NCBI RefSeq assembly: GCF_018399035.1
Contig: NZ_CP073760.1
Span: forward strand, 4,352,269 to 4,397,500
Source of the DNA: Thiocapsa sp.
GTDB taxonomy: Bacteria; Pseudomonadota; Gammaproteobacteria; Chromatiales; Chromatiaceae
Length of the DNA stretch: 45,232 nt
Direction of reading: 5' to 3'
A model generated the notes under the pieces. It worked only from the letters and a program-made list of their open reading frames with translations, had not been told where the DNA came from and did not search any database. The translations under genes and the position numbers were made by a program. Below, in pieces: positions 33,417 through 43,340 of this stretch. Numbering within the stretch: the stretch's first letter is position 1; each line of letters opens with the position of its first letter.

Positions 33417-35294
33417 TCAATGCAGCCTAAAGCCGAAGAATTCGCCTCCTGCGCGTTGCTGCCGGAGCATTTCCGCAGCCACCCCCTTGGCGAGCGCCCG
33501 CAGCGCTGGCGGGGCCTTGGCTGCGAAGTCGTTCAGGAAGGCGACGATGGCCCGGGTCTCCCAGATCTCCGCTGGGTCGCCTTGGAGCGCGGCATAGATG
33601 GCCTCCTGGTTCGTGAGGATGAGCACCCCGGTCGTGTCGAGCAGACGCGGGTGATCCAACAGCACCTTCAGTGCCTCCTCCGACTGGCTGTAGAGGAGCG
33701 TGGTGTAGAGCCGCCCCCGCTCCGAGCCCATGAGGACATGATCGCGATAGTCGCGCAACAGCTCGAGGGTCGTCGCGTCGATGAGCATCGCGGAATAGGC
33801 GAGCGGCCAGATGTCGCCAGGCGAATCGCTGACGCGCATCACGGCTTGATCGCTGTCGCTTGCGCCGAGATCGTCAGTCACCTCAAGTGTGACTTTGCAC
33901 TGACTGCCTTCGGCCGCATCCGCGTCGATCTGTACGCTCGCATCCACCCCGTTCGCCGCGCCGGCGATGCCGCAAGGACCCGTCGTCGACCAGGCATAGC
34001 TCGCGATCTGGCCGTCGGGATCGGATGAGCCGGAACCGCTCAGCGCGACTAGGTCACCGGGGCTCACCTGGAGGGGCGCTCCGCTGATCCGTGCCTCGGG
34101 TGGCTGGTTGGGACCGGTGACGGTGTCGATCTCGATGTAGTCGATGTACCAGCCGGGGCGAGACGTCGAGTCGTGATAGAAGGCGATCCGGACCACCTTG
34201 CCGGCGTAGGGCGAGAGATCGTCCCGCCGGAAGGACCAGACGGTCGAGGTGCCGCTGATGCGGGTGCCCAGGTTCTGCCATGCCGACCAGGTCAAGGTGG
34301 CTTCGTCGTAGGTCGAAATCTGGACTTGCGCGCCACTGGTCGAGAACCAATGCCAGAAGCTGAGCGAGATGCCCGATGCATCAAGCAACCGAACGGGCGG
34401 GGTCATCAGCCGACTGGTGCTATTTCCGGTCAGCATGGTCCCGGCGCATTGGGTGCCGCTATGACAGGTGGTGGTCCCGTCCGGCGGGGTGCCGATATCC
34501 CAGTTGCCTCGATCGGCTGACCAATCGCCTCGTCCGCCCTCGAAGGTTTCAGGGTTGGGAAGCACCGGGGTCTTCTTGAAGATTCGAATCTCGTCGATGA
34601 ACCAGCCGGCACCTTGATAGGAAAATTGGGTGAAATGAAAGAAGGCGAACTTGACCGTTTTGCCGGCATAAGGAGTGAGATCGTCGATCCGGTAGGACCA
34701 GTCGCTGGAGGTGCCAGCACTTAGAGAGCTGCCGACCTGAGTCCAAGCCGACCATTGTCCAGTATCCGGGTTGTAGGCGCTCAACTGGACAGTTTCGGTT
34801 GCCCATGAGCTGAGGGAAAACCAATGCCAAAACCCGAGTAGGATCTTCTCGTCACCCGAGACGCTCGGCAGGCTGATCTGCGGGCTGATCAATCGTGAGT
34901 CAGTTTCAGCGGGATAGTTGCCGCCAAGCACGGTGCCCGCGCATTTTGCGCCTGCCTTACAGGCCGCTGGACCGGCCGTCGGCGTACCGACCTCCCAAAC
35001 ACCATTGTCCGCAAACCAGCTCCCCCACCCGGATTCGAACCCTTCTTGCAAGAGGGTCTGGGCACTGGCCGGTAGCGGGGTCAGGACGAGCGCGCAGAGG
35101 ATCACCCCGATCCAGCCGCGCAGGCCCCGACGGGACCGGAGGCCGAGCCTTTGAGGTGTGATGGCCTCGCTCGCGATGGTCGGTTCGGTGAATGCGATTC
35201 CCGGGTCGGCGGTCTCTTTGTCCGGCAGGTGCATGGCCTGGATCTGGACGGGCTGACGCGGCGCCCGCTCGAACCCTGATTGATGTGACAGCAT
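33417..35294 (-). CDS. Exported protein with two MAM-like beta-sandwich repeats and a PKD domain
   Basis: The 625-residue product has a signal segment after a long basic N-region (GWIGVILCALVLTPLPASAQ, about residues 60-79). Two related ~165-residue modules follow. The first has GFWHWFSLSS, DDLTPYAGKTVKFAFFH and GWFIDEIRI; the second has SFWHWFSTSG, DDLSPYAGKVVRIAFYHD and GWYIDYIEI. Each carries a paired-cysteine segment (CKAGAKCAGT, CHSGTQCAGT). A PKD domain comes next (PPEARISGAPLQVSPGD to VTLEVTDDLGASDSD), then a ~100-residue helical C-terminal part. Such layouts are typical of secreted adhesion or carbohydrate-binding proteins; no catalytic motif is seen. ATG 35294 has GGAGAGG upstream. 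It lies between the prp regulator and prpE without an evident link to propionate metabolism. Confidence 0.75.
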   Translation of the reverse strand: MLSHQSGFERAPRQPVQIQAMHLPDKETADPGIAFTEPTIASEAITPQRLGLRSRRGLRGWIGVILCALVLTPLPASAQTLLQEGFESGWGSWFADNGVWEVGTPTAGPAACKAGAKCAGTVLGGNYPAETDSRLISPQISLPSVSGDEKILLGFWHWFSLSSWATETVQLSAYNPDTGQWSAWTQVGSSLSAGTSSDWSYRIDDLTPYAGKTVKFAFFHFTQFSYQGAGWFIDEIRIFKKTPVLPNPETFEGGRGDWSADRGNWDIGTPPDGTTTCHSGTQCAGTMLTGNSTSRLMTPPVRLLDASGISLSFWHWFSTSGAQVQISTYDEATLTWSAWQNLGTRISGTSTVWSFRRDDLSPYAGKVVRIAFYHDSTSRPGWYIDYIEIDTVTGPNQPPEARISGAPLQVSPGDLVALSGSGSSDPDGQIASYAWSTTGPCGIAGAANGVDASVQIDADAAEGSQCKVTLEVTDDLGASDSDQAVMRVSDSPGDIWPLAYSAMLIDATTLELLRDYRDHVLMGSERGRLYTTLLYSQSEEALKVLLDHPRLLDTTGVLILTNQEAIYAALQGDPAEIWETRAIVAFLNDFAAKAPPALRALAKGVAAEMLRQQRAGGEFFGFRLH

Positions 35295-35672
35295 GGTCCT
35301 CTCCGTTTGCAACGCTTGGTGGATTCTTGTGATCACCTTGTGCGACCGAGACCTCGAAAGGTCCGGGGGCTGCGCTACGACCATGAGTGACCAAACGCGA
35401 AACGGTTCGGTCTGGACGCACCGATGCCCGCTTTAAGCGTAGACGCGACGAGTGCGGGCTGCAATCCATACCAGACGAATGGACATGTTCTCTAATGGGT
35501 TTTAAGTCTTTATTTTTGATTTAATTATTTGGACGTTGCTCCAATCGGTATAGCCAGCGTCGGCATCGGAACACCGGCTTGCCGTGACGCCGATGCGGAT
35601 GGGAGATTGTGCAATGCCGAGCGGACGTCGCACCCATGTCCGCGTCCGACTCGGCTTGGAGGACAGGCCCGA
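35295..35672. other. Intergenic region upstream of the PKD protein gene
   Basis: No gene is supported. The stretch 35492-35535 is strikingly AT-rich (TTTTAAGTCTTTATTTTTGATTTAATTATT-like runs) within GC-rich DNA. It probably holds the promoter of the minus-strand gene, although no consensus pair can be fixed. The remainder is the 3' flank of prpE with no clear terminator. Confidence 0.4.
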
Positions 35673-37568
35673 TCAGCCGTGCTGCGCGTAGCCGATCTTG
35701 CCCAGCGCCGTCTCGATCTCTTCCAGAATGGCGGGGTCGTCGATCGTGGCGGGCATGCGGTAGTCCTTGCCGTCGGCGATCGACTTCATGGTGCCGCGCA
35801 GGATCTTGCCCGAGCGGGTCTTGGGCAACCGCTGCACGACGACCACGGTCTTGAAGGCGGCGACGGGTCCGATCTGATCGCGGACCAGATTCACCAGCTC
35901 TTTGGTGATGACGGCATCGTCGCGCGAGACGCCCGATTTCAGCACCACCAGCCCCACGGGCAGCTCGCCCTTGAGCTGGTCGTGCGCCCCGATCACGGCG
36001 CATTCGGCCACATCCGGGTGGGAGGCGAGTACACCTTCCATTGCGCCGGTGGAGAGTCGGTGACCGGCGACATTGATGATGTCGTCGATACGGCTCATGA
36101 CGAAGAGGTAGCCTTCATCGTCCAGATAGCCGGCGTCGCCGGTCAGGTAGTAGCCCGGTTGGGCCGAAAGATACGACTGGACGAAGCGTGCATCGTTGCC
36201 CCACAGGGTCGGCAGGCATCCGGGCGGCAGCGGTAACTTGATCATGATGCGCCCGATGTCGCCGGGTGCGACCGAGAGCCCCTCGTCGTCCAGGACCTGA
36301 ATGTCGTAACCGGGTACGGCGCGGGTCGGCGAGCCGGGCTTGACCGGGAGCTGCTCGATGCCGAGACAGTTCGCGGCGATTGCCCAGCCGGTCTCGGTCT
36401 GCCACCAATGGTCGATGACCGGGATGCCCAGGATCTTCTGCGCCCAACCCAGCGTATCCGGGTCGCACCGCTCGCCTGCGAGGAAGAGCGCACGCAGGCT
36501 GCCGAGATCGTAGCGTCCGAGATGCTCGGCGTTCGGATCGTCGCGCTTGATGGCGCGGAAGGCGGTGGGCGCCGTAAAGAGCACGGAGACACGGTGCTCG
36601 GAGATCACGCGCCAGAAGGCCCCGGCGTCGGGTGTGCCGACCGGTTTGCCCTCGTAGAGGATCGTCGTGCAGCCGGCGAGCAACGGCGCATAGACGATGT
36701 AGGAGTGTCCGACCACCCAGCCCACGTCGGATGCGGCCCAGAAGACCTCGCCAGGCTTGACGTCGTAGACGTTCTCCATGGTCCAGGCCATAGCGACCGC
36801 GTGTCCGCCGTGGTCGCGCACCACGCCCTTGGGTTGGCCGGTGGTGCCGGAGGTGTAGAGGATATAGAGCGGGTCGGTCGCGGCGACCGAAACACAGGCG
36901 GCCGGCTCGGCGGCGGCCAGCGCCTCGGTCCAGCCGAGGTCGCGTCCCGCGATCAGGGTGCCGGGCTCCTGCTCGCGTTGCAGGATGATGCAGTGCTCGG
37001 GCTTGTGCTCGGCCAGATTGATGGCCGAGTCGAGCAGCGGCTTGTAGTGGACGACCCGATTGGGCTCGATGCCGCAGGATCCGGCGACCATCACCTTGGG
37101 TTTGGCGTCGTCGATCCGGGTGGCCAGCTCGCGCGCGGAGAAACCGCCGAACACCACCGAATGGACTGCGCCGATCCGGGCGCAGCCGAGCATGGCGACG
37201 GCCGCTTCCGGCACCATCGGCATGTAGACGATGACCCGATCGCCCTTGGTCACGCCGAGTGCGAGCAAGGCCCCGGCGAAGCGCGCGACCTGATCCTGCA
37301 GCTCCGCGTAGGTGATCACCGTCTTGGTGCCGGTGACGGGGCTGTCGTGGATGATGGCGGGTTGATCGCCCCGTCCGGCGGCGACGTGCCGATCCACGGC
37401 GTTGTAGCAGGTGTTCAGCATCCCGCCCGCGAACCAGCGATTGAAGGGCGGGTTGGAGCTGTCCAGGACCTTGTCCCACGGCCGATCCCAGTCGATGAGC
37501 TCGGCGGCCTCGGCCCAGAACGACTCCGGATCCTTCATCGATCGCTCGTAGACGGCTTGATAACCCAT
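35673..37568 (-). CDS. prpE: Propionyl-CoA synthetase PrpE
   Basis: Acyl-CoA synthetase that activates propionate with ATP and CoA, feeding PrpC. The 631-residue protein shows the ANL fold: YILYTSGTTGQPKGVVRD (P-loop), DHWWQTETGWAI (A5), YYLTGDAGYLDDEGY (A7), and the catalytic lysine in KTRSGKILRGTMK near the C-terminus, the target of Pat-type acetylation in relatives. SCGIEPNRVVHYKPLLDSAI and the N-terminal YERSMKDPESFWAEAAELIDW match PrpE/ACSS3 rather than Acs. It is separated from prpB by the regulator and the PKD protein. Upstream, two A-type repeats lie before its start (ATG 37568), the nearer ending 18 bp away. Confidence 0.92.
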   Translation of the reverse strand: MGYQAVYERSMKDPESFWAEAAELIDWDRPWDKVLDSSNPPFNRWFAGGMLNTCYNAVDRHVAAGRGDQPAIIHDSPVTGTKTVITYAELQDQVARFAGALLALGVTKGDRVIVYMPMVPEAAVAMLGCARIGAVHSVVFGGFSARELATRIDDAKPKVMVAGSCGIEPNRVVHYKPLLDSAINLAEHKPEHCIILQREQEPGTLIAGRDLGWTEALAAAEPAACVSVAATDPLYILYTSGTTGQPKGVVRDHGGHAVAMAWTMENVYDVKPGEVFWAASDVGWVVGHSYIVYAPLLAGCTTILYEGKPVGTPDAGAFWRVISEHRVSVLFTAPTAFRAIKRDDPNAEHLGRYDLGSLRALFLAGERCDPDTLGWAQKILGIPVIDHWWQTETGWAIAANCLGIEQLPVKPGSPTRAVPGYDIQVLDDEGLSVAPGDIGRIMIKLPLPPGCLPTLWGNDARFVQSYLSAQPGYYLTGDAGYLDDEGYLFVMSRIDDIINVAGHRLSTGAMEGVLASHPDVAECAVIGAHDQLKGELPVGLVVLKSGVSRDDAVITKELVNLVRDQIGPVAAFKTVVVVQRLPKTRSGKILRGTMKSIADGKDYRMPATIDDPAILEEIETALGKIGYAQHG

Positions 37569-37586
37569 GGTGATGTCCTCGGTAGT

Positions 37587-37671
37587 TAAACCGCGCCCGG
37601 CGCGGTATGCGATGTTTTAGGATGGGATCGGCCCCGGACAACTTGACGACCGCTGGAGTCGGCGCGGTTTA
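37587..37671 (+). repeat. Palindromic element A, upstream of prpE
   Basis: TAAACCGCGCC to GGCGCGGTTTA, 85 bp, core GGTATGCGATGTTTTAGGATG and ACTTGACGACCGCTGGAGTC. First of three A copies in the 350-bp prpE-hemL gap. Confidence 0.85.
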
Positions 37672-37711
37672 AGAGCGGAAGGTTTTCTGCGTCTTTGCTG
37701 CGATGCAACAT

Positions 37712-37797
37712 TAAACCGCGCCCGTTGCGGTATGCGATTTTTTTTGGATGGGATCGGCTCCGGCAGACTTAACGACCGTTGGAGTCGGCGCGGTTGA
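37712..37797 (+). repeat. Palindromic element A, second copy, with a decayed right end
   Basis: Same orientation as the copy 40 bp to the left. The right end reads GCGCGGTTGA instead of GCGCGGTTTA. Core GGTATGCGATTTTTTTTGGATG is conserved. Confidence 0.8.
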
Positions 37798-37836
37798 AGA
37801 GATCAAAAAATCGTAAACACAATGTTCTTAAACACC

Positions 37837-37918
37837 TAAACCGCGCCGACTCCGGCGCTGGTGGGTCGCACCAGCGCCGAGCCGAGTCACGAACGGCGCA
37901 TGTCGCGCCGGGCGCGGT

Positions 37919-37921
<3 letters not shown>
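37837..37921 (-). repeat. Palindromic element A, inverted copy whose end is the hemL stop codon
   Basis: 85 bp in inverse orientation to the two copies to the left, with a more divergent core (CGCTGGTGGGTCGCACCAGCG adds an inner hairpin). On the minus strand its first bases TAA (37921-37919) are the stop codon of hemL. Confidence 0.8.
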
Positions 37922-39198
<1,277 letters not shown>

Positions 39199-39202
<4 letters not shown>

Positions 39203-39834
39203 CGGGGGTCTCCGTGGAGAAAAAGTGAGGCATAGGCGCGCGCCGCGGCGGCGAGGTCCGGCTGCGCAAAGACACCGGTCACGACCGCCAGCATCCGGGC
39301 GCCCGCCGCGATCAATAGCCCGCCATTTTGTGGCGTGATCCCGCCGATCGCAACCGCGGGAATGCGAAGGCTGTCGCGCGCGGCGCTCAGAAGCTCCACG
39401 GAGGCGCGCACCGCATGCGGTTTGGTCGCCGAGGGGAAGAAGCTCCCGAAGGCGACATAGCTGGCCCCGGCCTGCTCGGCGGCCCGGGCGAGGGCCAGAT
39501 CGTCGTAGCAGGAGACGCCGATGATGGCGTCCGCGCCGAGGCGCCGACGGGCCGCGATGGGGTCGCCGTCGTTGCGGCCGAGATGGACCCCGTCGGCGCC
39601 GATCTCCGCGGCGAGTGCGACATCGTCGTTGACGATGAGGGGCATCCCGGCGGCCCGACAGACGCCGAATACGGCGGCGGCCTGGTCGAGTCTGAGCCGT
39701 CGATCCGGTCCTTTATGGCGATACTGGACGAGCCTGGCCCCACCCGCGATGGCCTGCGCGACCTGCTCGGCGAGGACGTCGGGGGGCTCCGCGGTGTCCG
39801 GGGTGATCAGATAGAGTCCGTCGAGGTGTGTCAT
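39199..39834 (-). CDS. thiE: Thiamine-phosphate synthase
   Basis: Couples HMP pyrophosphate to the thiazole phosphate. The 211-residue TIM-barrel protein has GLYLITPDT, GGARLVQYRHKGPD, the diphosphate-binding LIVNDDVALAAEIGADGVHLGRND, GVSCYDDLALARAAEQAGASYVAFGSFFPSATK and IPAVAIGGITPQNGG. ATG 39834 overlaps the thiD stop by four bases (ATGA) and its own stop overlaps the hemL start in the same way. A much longer open frame extends upstream, but it lies inside thiD and carries no family sequence. Confidence 0.95.
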
Positions 39835-40622
39835 GGGTCGAGTGCGTAAAGGCGATTGGGTGTCAGCTGGCAGCGGCCGGTCCGGAGCGCCCGATCGAGG
39901 CTCTCCCAGGTGTAGGCTTGGGCCTCGGCGACGGCCTCCGGCATCGGCGCCCCGAGCGCGAGGCGGGCGGCGATCGCGCTCGCCAGCGTGCAGCCCGAAC
40001 CATGATATTCGCCGGCCAGGCGCGGCCAGTCCAGGCGTTGTTGAAGCCCCTCGGCGTTGAACAGCCAATTGGTGACGTCGGGGGTGTCGTCGTGCGTGCC
40101 CGTGATCAGGACCCATGATGCGCCGAGCGAGAGCAGGCGCGTCGCGCAGTCGGATGGGCCGAGTGCGCCGGTCAAGGTTTGCGCCTCGGGCAGATTCGGC
40201 GTGACGAGCGTGCTGCGGCGAATCAGGCCCCCGCGCAATCGATCCAGCATGGCGGCGTCCGCGACCCGTTGTCCGGCGCCGCTGCCCAGGACGGGGTCGA
40301 GGACCACCGGAAGGTCGGGGTTTTCGTCGATCAGCGTGCCGAGCAGGTCGATCAGCGGGGCGCTGCCGATCATCCCGATCTTGAGTGCGCCGGGGATGCA
40401 GTCGCGCAACAGGGCGCGACACTGTCCCGCGACATGTCCCGGGGCTTGCGGGTAGACGCGCGAAAGCCCGCAGGTGTTTTGCTCGGTCAGCGCGCTGATG
40501 ACGGTGACCGGGAAGGCGCCCGCGGCCCGCACGGCCTCGGCGTCGGCGAGGATGCCGGCCCCGCCGCTCGGGTCGTGGCCGCCGACGCAGAGGACGAGGG
40601 GTCGATCGTTGATCCTGCTCAT
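39831..40622 (-). CDS. thiD: Hydroxymethylpyrimidine (phosphate) kinase
   Basis: Phosphorylates HMP and HMP-P for thiamine synthesis. The 263-residue ribokinase-fold product begins VLCVGGHDPSGGAGILAD, the family start. TVISALTEQNT, ALKIGMIGSAPLI, VVLDPVLGSGAG, LVTPNLPEAQTLTG, and the catalytic GEYHGSGCTLASAIAARLA follow. ATG 40622 fits this start; in-frame codons further upstream to 40805 carry no family sequence. First gene of the operon with thiE and hemL. No TPP riboswitch motif was found upstream. Confidence 0.93.
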   Translation of the reverse strand: MSRINDRPLVLCVGGHDPSGGAGILADAEAVRAAGAFPVTVISALTEQNTCGLSRVYPQAPGHVAGQCRALLRDCIPGALKIGMIGSAPLIDLLGTLIDENPDLPVVLDPVLGSGAGQRVADAAMLDRLRGGLIRRSTLVTPNLPEAQTLTGALGPSDCATRLLSLGASWVLITGTHDDTPDVTNWLFNAEGLQQRLDWPRLAGEYHGSGCTLASAIAARLALGAPMPEAVAEAQAYTWESLDRALRTGRCQLTPNRLYALDP

Positions 40623-40758
40623 GGGACGAGTCTCTTCTGTGCAGCCGGCCTGTGCGGCCGGATTGCTCCGTTCGGCGCCGCCGCGGAGGGCGTTCCGCGG
40701 AAGCTCGGAGATGATTCGCCCGAGCTTCGTTGAAATCCGAGTCGATTCGCCCGACCAT

Positions 40759-40787
40759 TTGATGCCATTAAACCCCGACGCGATTAT
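40759..40787 (+). promoter_or_regulatory. Candidate promoter of the rubredoxin gene
   Basis: TTGATG (40759-40764), a 17-base spacer and GATTAT (40782-40787), each four of six consensus matches, about 60 bases before the rubredoxin start. Confidence 0.4.
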
Positions 40788-40845
40788 GGATGTCGATCCC
40801 GACACACCCTCGCGCCGGGGGCCGGAACCGCGACGGAGCGACTTG

Positions 40846-41010
40846 ATGAAGACCTACATGTGTGTGATTTGCGGCTTGATCTACGACGAGGCCGAGGGCT
40901 GGCCCGACGACGATATCCCGCCCGGGACGCGTTGGGAGGATGTCCCGCTCAACTGGAAGTGTCCCGAGTGCGGTGCCGGGAAGGACGACTTCGAGATGGT
41001 CGAGGTCTGA
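40846..41010 (+). CDS. Rubredoxin
   Basis: Small one-iron electron carrier of 54 residues, the usual length. The four ligands are in CVICG (Cys6, Cys9) and CPECG (Cys39, Cys42), with the aromatic core YDEAEGWPDD and GTRWEDVP. ATG 40846 is preceded by GGAG at 40834-40837. Rubredoxins beside thiD/hemL are widespread in gammaproteobacteria and serve oxygen or peroxide detoxification or alkane hydroxylation; the partner here is unknown. Confidence 0.96.
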   Translation: MKTYMCVICGLIYDEAEGWPDDDIPPGTRWEDVPLNWKCPECGAGKDDFEMVEV

Positions 41011-41642
41011 TGTACCGTGATCTTGACGATCCGGCGACGCCGAGCAGTGGGTCGGTAGGCGAATCCGAACGGCTGCAAGGGCTCCGTGGTTCCCGCGCAT
41101 TGCGGATTTTCTCGTCTACACTCCTTGACATGGACGCGATCGCGGAACGACAGTTGAGCGGACTCGAGGGCCTTGAGGTTGCCGGGCTCGCCAGGCGGTA
41201 TTGTGATCTTATCGAGGCGTCTTCAACGGACGAGCATCGTCGGCGTTGGTTGTGGGATGTCGCAAGCCTGCTGCCGCGTCTTCAGGCAGCCATCTCCTCG
41301 GTGTCGGCCCCGGTTTCGGGCGTGATTCCGATGAGCGTGGCGGATCTCGATGCGCGCTTCGAGCTGTTCTGGCGCTTGCGCCGGCTGCTCGCCGATCGCG
41401 ACGGCTATTGGTTGGAGTTCGATCGTGCCAGCGAGGGTGCCGACGGGATGACCGGGAGCTTGGCGGACGATCTGACCGACATCTATTGCGAGCTGAAATC
41501 CGGACTCGGGCTCTATGCGTGTCACCCCGAGTGCGCCCTGAGGGGCTGGGCCTACGGGTTCGATCGCCACTGGCGCCAACATCTCGTCGATGCCGAGCGC
41601 CACCTCGCCCTGCTCGCTGCACAAGGTCGGCTCGACCTTTGA
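41010..41642 (+). CDS. DUF5063-type protein
   Basis: The 210-residue reading begins at an ATG overlapping the rubredoxin TGA (TGATG). The recognisable part is the C-terminal two thirds: LARRYCDLIEAS, WLWDVASLLPRLQAAI, TGSLADDLTDIYCELKSGLGLY, and WAYGFDRHWRQHLVDAERHLALL. This matches the all-helical DUF5063 pattern of unknown function. The first 40 residues are Ser/Gly/Arg-rich and unlike the family, so ATG 41130 (170 residues) is a good alternative start. Probably co-transcribed with rubredoxin. Confidence 0.72.
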   Translation: MYRDLDDPATPSSGSVGESERLQGLRGSRALRIFSSTLLDMDAIAERQLSGLEGLEVAGLARRYCDLIEASSTDEHRRRWLWDVASLLPRLQAAISSVSAPVSGVIPMSVADLDARFELFWRLRRLLADRDGYWLEFDRASEGADGMTGSLADDLTDIYCELKSGLGLYACHPECALRGWAYGFDRHWRQHLVDAERHLALLAAQGRLDL

Positions 41643-41666
41643 CCCTTAATCTTGCGGTAGTATAAT
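41639..41666 (+). promoter_or_regulatory. Strong sigma-70 promoter for the A-type Fe-S protein gene
   Basis: TTGACC (41639-41644), 16-base spacer, perfect TATAAT (41661-41666), 58 bases before ATG 41724. The -35 overlaps the stop codon of the upstream gene. Confidence 0.65.
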
Positions 41667-41723
41667 GGTCGGGTTTTCTGCTAACCTTCCGCGCTAAATC
41701 GATTTGTCAAGAGGCCCAGACCT

Positions 41724-42107
41724 ATGTCCGCGGTGTTGAATGATATCGAGCTGACGCTGACCGCGCCGGCTCAAGCGAAGATGGCCGATCTGTTCGAGCA
41801 AGTCGACGACAACGTTCAGGGCGTGCGTGTCTTCGCGACGCCCGGTGGCTGTAGCGGTATCAGCTTCGGGATGACCTTCACCGATGCCATCAACGACGAC
41901 GACGGCGTGTTGGCATTCGACGGCTTCAAGGTCGTGGTCGACGACGGTACGCTGCCCTATCTGCGCGGTGTGGAGATCGACTTTGTCGATCAAGGCGAGG
42001 GCAACGCGACCTTCGTCTTCAACAATCTTCCGCAGCTCGGCGGCGGCGGAGGCTGTGGCTCTTGCGGGTCCTCGTCGTCCTCGGGCGGCGGCGGCGGCTG
42101 CTCCTGA
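41724..42107 (+). CDS. A-type Fe-S carrier-like protein with Gly/Ser/Cys-rich tail
   Basis: The 127-residue product has the HesB/IscA fold (LTAPAQAKMADLFEQ, GVRVFATPGGCSGISFGMTF, VVVDDGTLPYLRGVEIDFVD, NATFVFNNLP). The first conserved cysteine (Cys43, GGCSG) is present. The usual C-terminal CGCG-S-F motif is replaced by a 22-residue tail of Gly and Ser runs holding Cys111, Cys114 and Cys126 (GGGGGCGSCG, then SSSS, then GGGGGCS). It may bind a cluster in another way or serve as a scaffold; function is inferred from the fold only. Strong own promoter; followed by a terminator. Confidence 0.85.
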   Translation: MSAVLNDIELTLTAPAQAKMADLFEQVDDNVQGVRVFATPGGCSGISFGMTFTDAINDDDGVLAFDGFKVVVDDGTLPYLRGVEIDFVDQGEGNATFVFNNLPQLGGGGGCGSCGSSSSSGGGGGCS

Positions 42108-42133
42108 TCTCGAAAGCCTTTCGTCGCCTCGAA

Positions 42134-42163
42134 ACGAGAAGCGGCTTATGCCGCTTTTCTCGT
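42134..42163 (+). terminator. Terminator hairpin after the A-type protein gene
   Basis: ACGAGAAGCGGC (42134-42145) pairs with GCCGCTTTTCTCGT (42150-42163) around TTAT with one bulged T; the T-rich right arm makes a good intrinsic terminator. It begins 27 bases after the stop codon. Confidence 0.55.
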
Positions 42164-42216
42164 TGGGGCGATAGAGGATCGTATTCTGTTTTTCGCGCGT
42201 TTGGAGTCGAGTCGGT

Positions 42217-43248
42217 ATGGTGAGGGTCGGAATCGTCGGCGGCACGGGATATACGGGCGCGGAGCTCTTGCGGATCTTGGTACGGCACCCCGCCGCTGAG
42301 CTGGCGGTCATCACGTCACGGAGCGAGGCAGGGATCCGCGTTGCCGAGATGTTTCCTCATCTGCGGGGTCGGCTGGATCTCGAGTTCACAGTGCCCGACG
42401 ATGGCGCGCTGGCTGAATGCGACCTCGTTTTTTTCGCCACGCCCAACGGAACGGCCATGCAGGCGGTGCCGGATCTGCTCGGGCGCGGCGTGCGTGTGGT
42501 CGATCTGGCTGCCGATTTTCGTCTGAAGGATCCTGATCTCTGGGAGACCTGGTACGGCATGCCTCATGCCTGTCCCGAGCTTTTGGCCGAGGCGGTCTAC
42601 GGGTTGCCGGAGCTCAACCGGGATGCCGTGCGCGGCGCACGACTGGTGGCGAATCCGGGTTGCTATCCGACGGCGGTGACACTCGGGTTTCTGCCCCTGC
42701 TCGCCGCCGGGGTGGTCGATCCGAGCTGGTTGATTGCCGATGCAAAGTCCGGCGTCAGCGGTGCCGGGCGCAAGGCGACGACGGGGTTGTTGATGGCCGA
42801 GGTCGGCGAAAGCTTCAAGGCGTATTCCGTCACCGGGCATCGGCACGCTCCGGAGATCCGCCAGAACCTCGAGCGCGTTTCCGGTGCAGGACTGAATCTG
42901 ACCTTCGTGCCCCATTTGGTCCCGATGATCCGTGGGATCGAGGCCACGCTCTATGCGCGATTGACCCGATCCGACGTTGATCTCGACGACCTCTTCTCGA
43001 CCTACTACGCGAACGAGCCCTTCGTGGATCCGATGCCGGGCGGGGCGCATCCGGATACCCGTTCCGTGCGCGGGTCAAACCTCTGCCGGATGGCGGCGGT
43101 GCGTCAAGGTGGCTCCGGTGTCGTTGTTGTCCAGTCCGTGATCGATAATCTGGTAAAGGGCGCGGCAGGGCAGGCGGTGCAGAATATGAATCTGATGTTC
43201 GGCATTGACGAATCGGCCGGGCTGGATGCTTTGGCTCTCCTACCCTGA
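42217..43248 (+). CDS. argC: N-acetyl-gamma-glutamyl-phosphate reductase
   Basis: NADPH-dependent reduction of N-acetylglutamyl phosphate in arginine synthesis. The 343-residue protein begins MVRVGIVGGTGYTGAELLRI with the dinucleotide-binding loop. It has the catalytic cysteine in VANPGCYPTAV (Cys149), FFATPNGTAM, and SVTGHRHAPEIRQ with the active-site His, and ends NLMFGIDESAGL. Length is normal for the family. The position before a DUF6776 gene and erpA is common in gammaproteobacteria. Confidence 0.96.
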   Translation: MVRVGIVGGTGYTGAELLRILVRHPAAELAVITSRSEAGIRVAEMFPHLRGRLDLEFTVPDDGALAECDLVFFATPNGTAMQAVPDLLGRGVRVVDLAADFRLKDPDLWETWYGMPHACPELLAEAVYGLPELNRDAVRGARLVANPGCYPTAVTLGFLPLLAAGVVDPSWLIADAKSGVSGAGRKATTGLLMAEVGESFKAYSVTGHRHAPEIRQNLERVSGAGLNLTFVPHLVPMIRGIEATLYARLTRSDVDLDDLFSTYYANEPFVDPMPGGAHPDTRSVRGSNLCRMAAVRQGGSGVVVVQSVIDNLVKGAAGQAVQNMNLMFGIDESAGLDALALLP

Positions 43249-43340
43249 GCGCCGGGTCCGTTTGAGTCCGACGAAGCCGGGTGAGCCGATGTGCAAGCGG
43301 TCCAGTGCTTGGACCTTCGGTCCGGGATCATACGATCCCC

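Noticed and set aside
39835..40758. Long N-terminal extension of thiE
   Set aside because: In frame, but Arg/Pro-rich and lying inside thiD; ThiE homology begins exactly at the ATG 39834 that overlaps the thiD stop.
40623..40845. TPP riboswitch before thiD
   Set aside because: The conserved CTGAGA and ACCTGA blocks are absent; only a GC hairpin is visible.
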